Shown here: positions 1 to 8,104 of the stretch, piece after piece | How the letters are laid out: each line of letters opens with the position of its first letter | How positions within the stretch are numbered: the stretch's first letter is position 1 | Virus record (IMG/VR): IMGVR_UViG_3300035698_003857 | Coordinates: 1-22,031 of that record | Strand: one strand, 5' to 3' | Source: a virus | DNA: 22,031 nucleotides | Made by a program: the position numbers and the translations under genes | The notes under the pieces: generated by a model | Database searches by the model: none | What the model saw: only the letters and a program-made list of their open reading frames with translations | Told to the model about the DNA's origin: nothing

Positions 1-39
1 AGTTATTTGTTCAAGTGCATTTGAAAATATATTTGCCAT
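1..39 (-). CDS. Start of an unidentified gene, cut by the window edge
   Basis: Only 13 codons are visible, reading MANIFSNALEQIT on the minus strand. The ATG at 39-37 is preceded at good spacing by AAAGGAT, which overlaps the end of the upstream gene, so this is very likely a real start in the same leftward operon. Too little is visible to name a product. Its position after two small fibre-type genes suggests another virion or tail-fibre gene, but that is inference from context only. Confidence 0.55.
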   Translation of the reverse strand, partial: MANIFSNALEQIT

Positions 40-48
40 TTTTATCCT

Positions 49-327
49 TTATAAGTAATATGTTAATCCGCAATCACAATCATACATATCAAGTGCAAAT
101 GTTAATTCTATGTATGATGGACCAAACATCGGAAGTTTTGTTTTTATTAAATTAATTTCTTCAACTAAACTATCATCTAATGTATCATCACCAAATCCAT
201 TTCCCCTTAATTCATTTATAGCAACAACACAATTACTTGTTGCATCAGTTATTAAGGCATCAATATTACCAGTTAATATTGATATTCTATTAGATATATT
301 AAAATTCTTTTCTACAATTTTTTTCAT
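49..327 (-). CDS. Small fibre-type structural protein with a TDATSNCVVAINEL motif (92 aa)
   Basis: This short protein carries one copy, at about residues 27-40, of a motif of the form LxTDATSNCVVAINEL. Motifs of the type 'S-N-hydrophobic-V-x-A-I-N-E-L' recur in tail-fibre and baseplate-appendage proteins of marine T4-like phages. The rest is not recognised; the C-terminus is rich in Y, D and C. The start overlaps the stop of the upstream gene by one base (TAATG), implying translational coupling. The 44 bp coding for the motif are identical to a stretch in the upstream gene, so the two genes are either duplicates or pieces of one repeat-bearing fibre gene. A role as a fibre or fibre-attachment subunit is inferred. 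Confidence 0.6.
   Translation of the reverse strand: MKKIVEKNFNISNRISILTGNIDALITDATSNCVVAINELRGNGFGDDTLDDSLVEEINLIKTKLPMFGPSYIELTFALDMYDCDCGLTYYL
207..250 (-). repeat. 44-bp direct repeat, copy A
   Basis: These 44 bases are identical to 386-429, in the same orientation and reading frame. They code for the TDATSNCVVAINEL motif. The two copies are 179 bases apart, in adjacent overlapping genes. Identity at synonymous positions points to a recent duplication or ongoing recombination rather than only protein-level constraint. Confidence 0.95.
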
Positions 328-599
328 TAAGACATTCCAAGTATTAAATCAACTTTAAATGATACAACACCAGATAATGTTTCATTTAATTCATTTATAG
401 CAACAACACAATTACTTGTTGCATCAGTTTCTAAACTATCAACATCACCTATATCATCATGTAATTCATTTATACCGTCAACACAATTAGTATTATTAGT
501 ATTTAATATATTTCCATCACCAACATTTGAGGATATGATATTTAATTTATCATTCCATTGTTTAAATGTATCTGTTTTTAAAACCTCTGGTTGGCTCAT
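327..599 (-). CDS. Small fibre-type structural protein with two AINEL-type repeats (90 aa)
   Basis: The protein begins MSQPEVLKTDTFKQWNDKLN followed by an 'IISSNVGD' stretch. This head is familiar from the N-termini of tail-fibre and appendage proteins of marine T4-like phages, where it is followed by repeated units ending in AINEL. Two units are present: a diverged one (TNCVDGINEL, about residues 37-46) and a canonical one (TDATSNCVVAINEL, about 58-71). At 90 residues it is much shorter than such fibres usually are. AAGGA sits upstream of the ATG inside the end of the preceding gene. The stop overlaps the next gene's start (TAATG). Likely role: a minor fibre or attachment protein at the baseplate rim; the function is inferred. 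Confidence 0.65.
   Translation of the reverse strand: MSQPEVLKTDTFKQWNDKLNIISSNVGDGNILNTNNTNCVDGINELHDDIGDVDSLETDATSNCVVAINELNETLSGVVSFKVDLILGMS
386..429 (-). repeat. 44-bp direct repeat, copy B
   Basis: Exact copy of 207-250. A third, diverged relative lies at about 461-490 and codes for the TNCVDGINEL unit of the same protein. Confidence 0.95.
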
Positions 600-601
600 T
601 G

Positions 602-781
602 TTATTCCTTATTAATTACCTGTAAAAGTAAATCCTTTAATTCTTTTACTTGCGTTCTTAAATTCTTTATTTCATCATTTTGTTTAATTTTTTGTCTATG
701 GGCATTCAAAGCTTTTTTATTAGTTGATAATATAGCTTTAGAATGACCATCTCTACCAACATCATTATCTATAGGTATCAT
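602..781 (-). CDS. Small lysine-rich coiled-coil protein (59 aa)
   Basis: Read directly from the sequence: it starts MIPIDNDVGRDGHSKAI and ends in LQVINKE. The ATG (781-779) shares a base with the TAA of the upstream gene (TAATG overlap), and its stop lies three bases from the next ATG. Residues from about 20 to the end form one charged helix with heptad-like leucine/isoleucine/valine spacing (IKNLRTQVKELKDLLLQVI), so an oligomerising coiled coil is likely. Small proteins with a short 'MIPI' head, a central 'N(T)xKxA(L/Y)N' stretch and such a helix are common beside structural genes of marine T4-like phages, mostly without assigned function. The exact role is unknown. No other reading frame fills this gap. 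Confidence 0.75.
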   Translation of the reverse strand: MIPIDNDVGRDGHSKAILSTNKKALNAHRQKIKQNDEIKNLRTQVKELKDLLLQVINKE

Positions 782-2637
782 TATGAATCCAATGCAATAG
801 CTCTAAGTTTTTTAACAATAGGAACATCTATTGTACTTGTTGATAATAATACAATTTTTATAGCAAAATATTTAAATTCTCCAATTGCTGTAATTACACC
901 AGCAACATCATTATTATATTCATATTCTATAAATTGTTGATTATTTGTTGAATATACTATTGTACCAGCATCACCAGAATCTAAATTCATTTTAACATAA
1001 GGTAATGATTCAAATAATACATCTGATTCAGCCGATTGAATTTTATAATAAACTTCAATATCACTTGTTATTGGTTTATATGCATCAAGATAAACATGTA
1101 TATCATTAGCATCAAATCCATCAGCAAGTGTTACTTTTCTTGTTATATATCTGGCTTTATTATTCCCACCGGAAGGATTAGTTTCTCCATATAAACCAAA
1201 TGATTGTAATTTACAATTACCAGGAATTATTAAAGTATCATTTGTTGTATAATTTGTTCCATCTCCACCAGGACTTATACTACAATATCCTACAAAACCA
1301 GCGGTAGAATCAGCCATTATAACAGCACCATTACCTGTTGAATCAACTACAGAGCAATATATATGACCAGCGGCCGGATAATTATATCCTGGACTTGTTA
1401 CTGTTATTGCTTCTATATTTCCTGTTGCGCCTACAGTTGTTATTTTTGCTGTTGCACCATATCCACCAGTTGCATCAGGATTTGAAGCACATGTCCAATC
1501 ATAATCAGGAGTAGAATCATAATCCGTTCCATAAGATATAATATTTACAGCGACAACCTCTCCTGTAATAGTATTTATTGAAGAATCAGCAGTAGCATTT
1601 CCATCTATTAATATAGTTGGAGCAGAAGAATAACCATATCCAGAATACACAATAATAGGATCCAAAGCAGGATAATCATTAATAATATTTTCAACACCAA
1701 TAACACCAACCCGAGCAACATCTACAACAGGACTAACATCAGCATTAGTTGATAATAATGATGCCTGTAATTTCATATTTGTAGAACCAGAACCAATGGT
1801 TTTTCTTTCTGGCATTAAAGTATTTTGATGAGCTTTTATTGCTGTATATGATGGTGACACCGCGGTTGAATAATACCAATCTAAAGAAATATCATTTAAT
1901 ACAAATTCTGGATTTACAAGTTCAATTAAATCCAAATTGGCTGTTGTGTCGCAAGAACAATTTAATACAACTGTTTTACTTCCACTTATATCAAATACAC
2001 AATGATTTAATTTAAACATTAAATCCATGTCTTGTTGTGGTTCCCATGTACTTGAATTTTGCGAAATGAAAAAAGAACCGGCATATGGTTGTGTTGAAAT
2101 ATTATTTGATGAATTTATTTGTAACTCACCAAGCTCGGCAATAAAAACTTCATATTCGTTACTGTTTGACATAATAACGATTGAATATTCCCCTTGATTT
2201 AAATATATCGGTGCAGGAAATTTAAAATTTGTTGGTAAACTTGCATCATCACTAATATTTACATTAGCAGGCAATAAAGTTACTTCTCCAAAAGGAAGTA
2301 CCATAGAAGAATGTGGATATCCATTAACTGTAGGTCTAATTTGTACTGTAACAGGTAAGCCACTACTTTTTGTTTTAAAATATAAATCAACACTATCTAA
2401 AAATATACCATTAGGATGAGTAACAGCACTAACAAGAAATGTTTCCGCAAAAGGGTCTTGATATGCACATATTTCCACAGTTGTATTCACCCGTGTATCT
2501 ATACTTGAATATACTTCTGTTTGTGAAACATCAACTTTAACTATTTTTGGTACCCTTGTACTAAGAGATACCTCTTCTTTAATTTGTAATAATCCTTGAG
2601 CAAAATAAGTAGCTTCTGCACTTGTTGTTATTGCCAT
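781..2637 (-). CDS. Large virion structural protein, C-terminal partner of the DUF4815 protein (618 aa)
   Basis: Probable baseplate or fibre-network component. The N-terminal 200 residues contain SAEATYFAQGLL, a DPFAETF motif, and 'GIFLDSVDLYF...PVTVQIRPTVNGYP', then a GEYSIVIMSNSNEYEV stretch. These form a conserved beta-rich module which, as I recall, follows the DUF4815 region inside single giant proteins of cyanophages. The middle (about 300-480) holds several glycine/tyrosine beta repeats such as GYGYSSAPTI and GATAKIT. The C-terminal 130 residues (ARYITRKVTLADGFDANDI to KKLRAIALDS) are another familiar end domain of these proteins. A good GGAG precedes the ATG. The gene lies 21 bases after the DUF4815 gene and seems to be its split-off half (see findings). 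No enzyme motif is seen. Confidence 0.75.
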   Translation of the reverse strand: MAITTSAEATYFAQGLLQIKEEVSLSTRVPKIVKVDVSQTEVYSSIDTRVNTTVEICAYQDPFAETFLVSAVTHPNGIFLDSVDLYFKTKSSGLPVTVQIRPTVNGYPHSSMVLPFGEVTLLPANVNISDDASLPTNFKFPAPIYLNQGEYSIVIMSNSNEYEVFIAELGELQINSSNNISTQPYAGSFFISQNSSTWEPQQDMDLMFKLNHCVFDISGSKTVVLNCSCDTTANLDLIELVNPEFVLNDISLDWYYSTAVSPSYTAIKAHQNTLMPERKTIGSGSTNMKLQASLLSTNADVSPVVDVARVGVIGVENIINDYPALDPIIVYSGYGYSSAPTILIDGNATADSSINTITGEVVAVNIISYGTDYDSTPDYDWTCASNPDATGGYGATAKITTVGATGNIEAITVTSPGYNYPAAGHIYCSVVDSTGNGAVIMADSTAGFVGYCSISPGGDGTNYTTNDTLIIPGNCKLQSFGLYGETNPSGGNNKARYITRKVTLADGFDANDIHVYLDAYKPITSDIEVYYKIQSAESDVLFESLPYVKMNLDSGDAGTIVYSTNNQQFIEYEYNNDVAGVITAIGEFKYFAIKIVLLSTSTIDVPIVKKLRAIALDS

Positions 2638-2658
2638 ATTTTATATTCTCCTTTATAC

Positions 2659-5600
2659 TTATTCTGTAGCACTATCGCAAAGTTTTAATATTCTTTCACC
2701 GGTTCTAAATTTTAATGTACTATTTGAAGGTATTAAAAACTCAAATGTAATTGAACCAGCTGTATCTGTTGTTAATGTTTCACCTAAAGTTCCAGCAACC
2801 AATCTACAATAACTACTCACAAGAGTTCCATTGAAATATGGATACATTATTGTTGATGGTTTTAAACCGGTACATGTTGCTGTTATTGTTTTTTCTCTAA
2901 TAAATGGAATAATACTAACATCAACAATTCTATCACCCAAACTACGTGTAATTGTTTCTGGTACGATTGATGTCATAACACCTGTCCTGGTTTTTTCATT
3001 ACTAACATCGTATGTTTGAGTATTAACGGTTGTTATTGTGGTACTAACTGGGTAATACCAATGATGAGGATAATATACATAGTCAGTGACATCTTTAGTT
3101 ATATCATTTTCCTCAGATATTAATGATTCACCAATAATTGTATGTTCCCAATCATTCCATTGAGTACCAAAACCAGACCTATCATCTTGTAATGCTAACC
3201 CTATAAAATCCCAAGCATCATTTTCACCAATAACATTTATATTTACTGCTGGTCTTTGCTCTGTAGTAATCCAATTATCAACTGGTGGGGATAATACCAT
3301 AGAACCAACCCACGAAACTAAATTATACGGATTAACATTAATAGACGTACTTGCAAGTGGTTGATTAACAAGAGATTTTGTTGTATATGGTAAAGTTACA
3401 ATCTCTCCATTATCACTTGTTTGGCAATTATTACCACTCGAAGCTGTTGTGCTATCAAAATATTTTGATTTAAATGGACTTCTCATAAAATTATTTCTAA
3501 AATCAATAGAACACAAATAATCGTAATTACCAACATCACCAATATTATGACCCATAAACGGATCCACTAATATTCCATTTTTAAATCTATCATTACCATC
3601 AGCATCTTTAATTAACATATCATTAGTATTTTTTTCAAGTAAACTTAATGATGTATAATATTCAATATTATTTAACCGTTTTTCAAGCTTACCAATATCT
3701 CTCATTGTGTATCGTTTATTTTCAATAAATTTTATTCTAACATTGGTTGGATTAAAAGTATATGCTGGTATAGTAAAATTATACAATGTCATTGAATAAT
3801 CTGTATCTGTAGGTAATTTTGGATTTAATTCAGAAATACCTTTAATTATTTTAAATTTTCTATCAGAAGTTAATACTAAAGAATCTTTCCTTGGTAAATA
3901 ATAATAATATGATGATTCATAATCTTCATTTGGTAATGGTGTATAATGAGCAACAAATGAAGTATCATCTATTGCATTTTCTACATCAGGCCTAAAATCA
4001 ATAGTATCCGCTAATTCATATTTTGTACCAAAAGTATCAATATAAAATGGTATATCTTTAACATCAACTGCGGTAGGATATGAATCAATATTAAAATAAT
4101 CTTTATCTAAACCATGACTAAAATAATCATATACAACCAATAATCGTCCGGTTTGTGGTTTACCAGTTACAAGATTTACTTTGCCATTATCATAATAATT
4201 ATCTCTTTGTCCATCATCAATAGTATACCATGTTGACCGCTCTCTTGCCATATCCTTTGGATCAAATACAGCAATAACTCCAGTTACAGGTGTGGCATTA
4301 TCAGTAGTAAAATCATCACCGGCGACAAAGGTATCGGATGTTGCTATTTGATATGCACTTGAAGTAGTAACAAAATATCCTGTTTTTGTTCCTGATGTAA
4401 GTTTATCACCTTTAGTAGGAGCACCACTTATTCCGGTAACAGTTATTGTAGGTAATAATGGATCTGTACTTGTATCTTCTGATTCATAAATACCATGTAC
4501 TGAAAATAAATCTGTATGTGGTAAAATATTTATAGAACCCGGATCATCAAATATTTGAGTTTCACATTTTTCCCATGTTTTAGCACTTCTTCTATCAAAA
4601 CCACTATCAATAATATTTACTTTTGTTTGAACATAAAATGTTGCTATAGAAACAGGTGTTTTTATGGTTGCTGTTAATCCATCAGCATTTATATCAACAC
4701 CACCAGGTTTTACAATCGCACCTGTTTCACCATTTATAACTATAAAATTATCATTTATATTTGTAGCACTTAATGAGGTATTAACTGTTCCTTTATGTTT
4801 TAATGGTGCTAATACATCATAATCAAAAGTTCCATCGACACCAGCTGAAGTACAAGTATCATATGAAAATCTTTCGTATGATATACCAAAAATATTATCT
4901 TGTAATGCATTTCTTGGATATTTAAATAACATTGTATTATATAAAGGTTCAAATAATGTTGTATTTGTTCCATCCATACCACTTGCATCAACAATATTTG
5001 CTCTTGTTCCATCTTGTTGGCCAATACATATAGAATTAACATCTAAAAATGAATTAGTTCCATCCATAAGAACATTATATAAATACATTTTATATATACA
5101 TACATCAGACCCAACTATACCAGATGAATACTCTAACCCTCGTACATTAGCAGTACCTATATTATTCTCACCTAAAGTAGCATCCAAATGTGTAGGATTA
5201 TATAATGTAACCTGTGGTAATGTTTGTGTATTAAAATCTCCAACTAACTCATCAACTAAAACATAATTACCTATTTGGAGTAATGTATTATTATCTAAAT
5301 CAGTAGCATCATCTCTACCTTTTTCCATTGTAATAGTTTGTGGTGCTATTGTTTCAAATTCATGTCCAAATACATATGCTTTACCTGGGTCAATTTGGAT
5401 ATCTAATAAAGAATCATCATCATCATTTTCCGAAATTTCAATAGGAAAATATCTAACAGTATAATTACCAGATTCATCATATGTTCTACGAGCCAATGTT
5501 TTTTCTATTTCATTATACATAGGATAAACAACATTAACAATTAAAACACCATCTTCAACTCTCATAATCTCAATAAAATCTGAATTTGAAAAATTATCTG

Positions 5601-6312
5601 CACCAGATGAAGTATCTGGATCCCATGTGTTTGAAGTTAATGTTAAATCAATTTTAAATCTATCTGCACCTGGAGCCAAATAATTGGAAAATCCATGTGC
5701 AGGATCCAATAAAGAATCATCTTCATCACTATCAATAATAGAACTTGTAATTGATAAACCTATTCTTACTGATGGTGTATTACTTGTAGAATCAATTATA
5801 TGTGTTTGTGAATCAACTTTAACGAATAAATTATTAGTAAAATACACACCATCATCAATACTAACAATAGATGCCGTACCTTGTGTACCATCAACCAAAA
5901 ATGTATTTCCTGAAACACTTGAGGTAATTGAATTTGTATCTGAAAAAACATCGCTATTAAGTGGTGTACAAATTAATATTTTTTTTGTAGTATCAATTGT
6001 AATTACTTTTGCAATCGCACCAGTAACCGCATCTTTGATTTCAACATCAAGATAATCCGATATGTCACCAACACCATCATTTACAGGTATAGACACAACA
6101 TCAGTATCTAATGATGTTTGACCACCCAACACTTTACTACCATCTTTAAATATATGTTTACCAAAATCTGCAAGTTGGTTTTGTAACATTGTTTGTATTT
6201 GTGTTAATTCTCTGGCTTGTACTGCTTTACCTGGATTAAATAACATACGTAGATATTTTGTTGTCTTATCAAAATCATCATAATATGGTGACGTATTTTT
6301 ATTATATGGCAT
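2659..6312 (-). CDS. DUF4815-type giant virion structural protein (1217 aa)
   Basis: The N-terminus (residues 1-70: YYDDFDK, then NPGKAVQARELTQIQTMLQNQ, then GKHIFKDGSKVLGG) matches the DUF4815 family of large structural proteins found beside baseplate genes in marine T4-like phages. The body is beta-rich and acidic, and includes repeated KGDKLTSGTKTG/AGDDFTTDN-type units around residues 630-690. The last 120 residues (IPFIREKTITATCTGLKPST... and FRTGERILKLCDS) resemble the middle of longer homologues. The protein ends at that point, and the missing continuation is found in the next gene. In T4, gp9-gp10-gp11-gp12 follow gp8; this protein occupies their place and probably connects wedges to fibres. 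This role is inferred. AGGATAAAAA precedes the ATG. Confidence 0.8.
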   Translation of the reverse strand: MPYNKNTSPYYDDFDKTTKYLRMLFNPGKAVQARELTQIQTMLQNQLADFGKHIFKDGSKVLGGQTSLDTDVVSIPVNDGVGDISDYLDVEIKDAVTGAIAKVITIDTTKKILICTPLNSDVFSDTNSITSSVSGNTFLVDGTQGTASIVSIDDGVYFTNNLFVKVDSQTHIIDSTSNTPSVRIGLSITSSIIDSDEDDSLLDPAHGFSNYLAPGADRFKIDLTLTSNTWDPDTSSGADNFSNSDFIEIMRVEDGVLIVNVVYPMYNEIEKTLARRTYDESGNYTVRYFPIEISENDDDDSLLDIQIDPGKAYVFGHEFETIAPQTITMEKGRDDATDLDNNTLLQIGNYVLVDELVGDFNTQTLPQVTLYNPTHLDATLGENNIGTANVRGLEYSSGIVGSDVCIYKMYLYNVLMDGTNSFLDVNSICIGQQDGTRANIVDASGMDGTNTTLFEPLYNTMLFKYPRNALQDNIFGISYERFSYDTCTSAGVDGTFDYDVLAPLKHKGTVNTSLSATNINDNFIVINGETGAIVKPGGVDINADGLTATIKTPVSIATFYVQTKVNIIDSGFDRRSAKTWEKCETQIFDDPGSINILPHTDLFSVHGIYESEDTSTDPLLPTITVTGISGAPTKGDKLTSGTKTGYFVTTSSAYQIATSDTFVAGDDFTTDNATPVTGVIAVFDPKDMARERSTWYTIDDGQRDNYYDNGKVNLVTGKPQTGRLLVVYDYFSHGLDKDYFNIDSYPTAVDVKDIPFYIDTFGTKYELADTIDFRPDVENAIDDTSFVAHYTPLPNEDYESSYYYYLPRKDSLVLTSDRKFKIIKGISELNPKLPTDTDYSMTLYNFTIPAYTFNPTNVRIKFIENKRYTMRDIGKLEKRLNNIEYYTSLSLLEKNTNDMLIKDADGNDRFKNGILVDPFMGHNIGDVGNYDYLCSIDFRNNFMRSPFKSKYFDSTTASSGNNCQTSDNGEIVTLPYTTKSLVNQPLASTSINVNPYNLVSWVGSMVLSPPVDNWITTEQRPAVNINVIGENDAWDFIGLALQDDRSGFGTQWNDWEHTIIGESLISEENDITKDVTDYVYYPHHWYYPVSTTITTVNTQTYDVSNEKTRTGVMTSIVPETITRSLGDRIVDVSIIPFIREKTITATCTGLKPSTIMYPYFNGTLVSSYCRLVAGTLGETLTTDTAGSITFEFLIPSNSTLKFRTGERILKLCDSATE

Positions 6313-6323
6313 TTTTTATCCTA

Positions 6324-8078
6324 TTAAAATTCCAAAATTAATTTTATATCTTCAACTTGTGTTGTTGCTCTACTTATTGGTCGTCTTTGTTCAATATAAA
6401 TAATATCACCAACACCATAATCTATAACTGGTTTTGTTATTGTATTAATAATTAAATTATCATCATTTGCATCATCATAAATAAGGTCGGACTTATAAAA
6501 TCCATTTGTTGAATCTATTTTTTCATTACATATTATATTAGTAATTCTACATCTGGCTGCGGTTAAACTTGGTGTAAATTCAACAATATTTGCATGAGTT
6601 TGATTTTTATTATAAGTATCTTCTACTGATGCTCCAACTTTAATTACTTCATCTTCAGAAAATGAATAAGGACCATTTCCAGCAGTAAAAATTAATTGTG
6701 TTGTTAAATCATAAACAGTATCATTAGCTATATCACCAGATTCAGTAGGATTATGTATAATACCTAAAATTCTATAATCATTCTCAACTGATAAAATTGA
6801 ACCTTCACTTCCACTTAATTTTGAATAAACCATAACATATTTACCACCCAATTCATTAATTGCATTAGAACCATGTCCTCCTGGAGGACCAATAAGAACT
6901 TCTATAATAGCCGGTCTATCAGGGTATTCGGTACTTTTATTAGAACTAAAATCTAAAGTTGCATTTGCATATTCATAACCATTACCAATTGGGTCAATTG
7001 TAATAGCTGTAATTGCACCATATGTAATTGTAAATAAAGCATGTTCGGTATTTGCTTCAACTTTATATCCTCTTCCTGAAATATTTAAATCTTCATTAGA
7101 AGTCCAATCACCATCAACATAACCAGTACCACCATCTAATATCCTCACATATAATTCACCGTTTGTTGCATCATTATAAGTATTCCATTGTGTTTCATAT
7201 GGTTGACCGGTACCAGGACTCGCTGTTATATTTCTAACAGGAATCCAATCATCTGTTACAAATTTAGCTACATCGGCAGCAGAAATGGTATACATAAATT
7301 TCCACACATAACTATCAGATGTTGTTATATACCCAGTTCCTGTTGATGTTGGTTCATTGCTTACTTCTGAGGAACCATTATTTGATATACATTTATATAC
7401 ACTATAATCACTATTCATAACATAAATAGAATCTATATAATTAGATGATGAATCTGTTGGATAATTATCTAAATCAATAGTATCGGAATATTGATTATAA
7501 ACATTTCCAGTTGTCCAATTTATTCTTGGAATAATATGAGATACATCACTTGATAAAATTTCTTTCATACCTAACATATTATTCCAAACATGGTAAGAAT
7601 TAAATTCACTATCAATTGCACTTGGAGCAGATGTATTATCATCATATAATGTTGTGCCTGTTGTATCTATATACCCACCACATGTAGCTGGGCCGCGGAC
7701 CGCACCATCTAAAGGTGTATCATTTAAATTATTAAAAATTACACCATTACTTCCATCACATACAAAATTAGTTCCTGTAACATCACTAAGATATAATATT
7801 TTATCTATACTATTCCAATATTTAACTTTACCGGTTGCTTCTGCAAGGGCCAATGTTCTTGACCCTATAATACCAGTATCCAACCAAACTGTTTCATCAA
7901 CAACATAATCTAAACTTAATCCAGAAGTTGCATCGCGTAATTGTATTTCTACATCAGACCATGGTGTTGTTTTCGCAAAAAAGAGGTAATATGAATTTGT
8001 TGCATCCGCTTCTCCAAAATCTTCTACAAATTGAGCGGCTGCATTTATTCTAAATTTATTTGTAATTATAGCTGGCAT
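6324..8078 (-). CDS. gp8: Baseplate wedge protein gp8 (584 aa)
   Basis: Wedge subunit of the T4-type baseplate. The start MPAIITNKFRINAAAQFVEDF and the motifs SYYLFFAKTTPW, FNSYHVWNNMLGMKEI, YVWKFMYTIS and DDWIPVRN occur in the order expected for gp8 of marine T4-like phages. It is far longer than T4 gp8 (334 residues). The extra length includes a beta-repeat stretch (about residues 300-370, with GGTGYVDGD and GNGYEYANATLDF) and an inserted segment near residues 70-150. It follows the gp7-like gene, as gene 8 follows 7 in T4. A 26-base gap and a double TATAAATA element lie directly upstream, so it may have its own late promoter besides read-through. Identity rests on motif order and synteny. 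Confidence 0.85.
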   Translation of the reverse strand: MPAIITNKFRINAAAQFVEDFGEADATNSYYLFFAKTTPWSDVEIQLRDATSGLSLDYVVDETVWLDTGIIGSRTLALAEATGKVKYWNSIDKILYLSDVTGTNFVCDGSNGVIFNNLNDTPLDGAVRGPATCGGYIDTTGTTLYDDNTSAPSAIDSEFNSYHVWNNMLGMKEILSSDVSHIIPRINWTTGNVYNQYSDTIDLDNYPTDSSSNYIDSIYVMNSDYSVYKCISNNGSSEVSNEPTSTGTGYITTSDSYVWKFMYTISAADVAKFVTDDWIPVRNITASPGTGQPYETQWNTYNDATNGELYVRILDGGTGYVDGDWTSNEDLNISGRGYKVEANTEHALFTITYGAITAITIDPIGNGYEYANATLDFSSNKSTEYPDRPAIIEVLIGPPGGHGSNAINELGGKYVMVYSKLSGSEGSILSVENDYRILGIIHNPTESGDIANDTVYDLTTQLIFTAGNGPYSFSEDEVIKVGASVEDTYNKNQTHANIVEFTPSLTAARCRITNIICNEKIDSTNGFYKSDLIYDDANDDNLIINTITKPVIDYGVGDIIYIEQRRPISRATTQVEDIKLILEF

Positions 8079-8104
8079 AAAAATTTCCTATTATTTTAAT
8101 TTTC

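Noticed and set aside
4527-4534. Further exact leftward TATAAATA octamers inside genes (also 12296-12303 and 15198-15205)
   Set aside because: They lie deep inside coding regions with no nearby downstream start. In DNA this AT-rich such matches are expected by chance.
5684-6055. 123-codon open frame on the plus strand opposite the DUF4815 gene
   Set aside because: No ribosome binding site or known motif, and the minus-strand DUF4815 reading is well supported across it.
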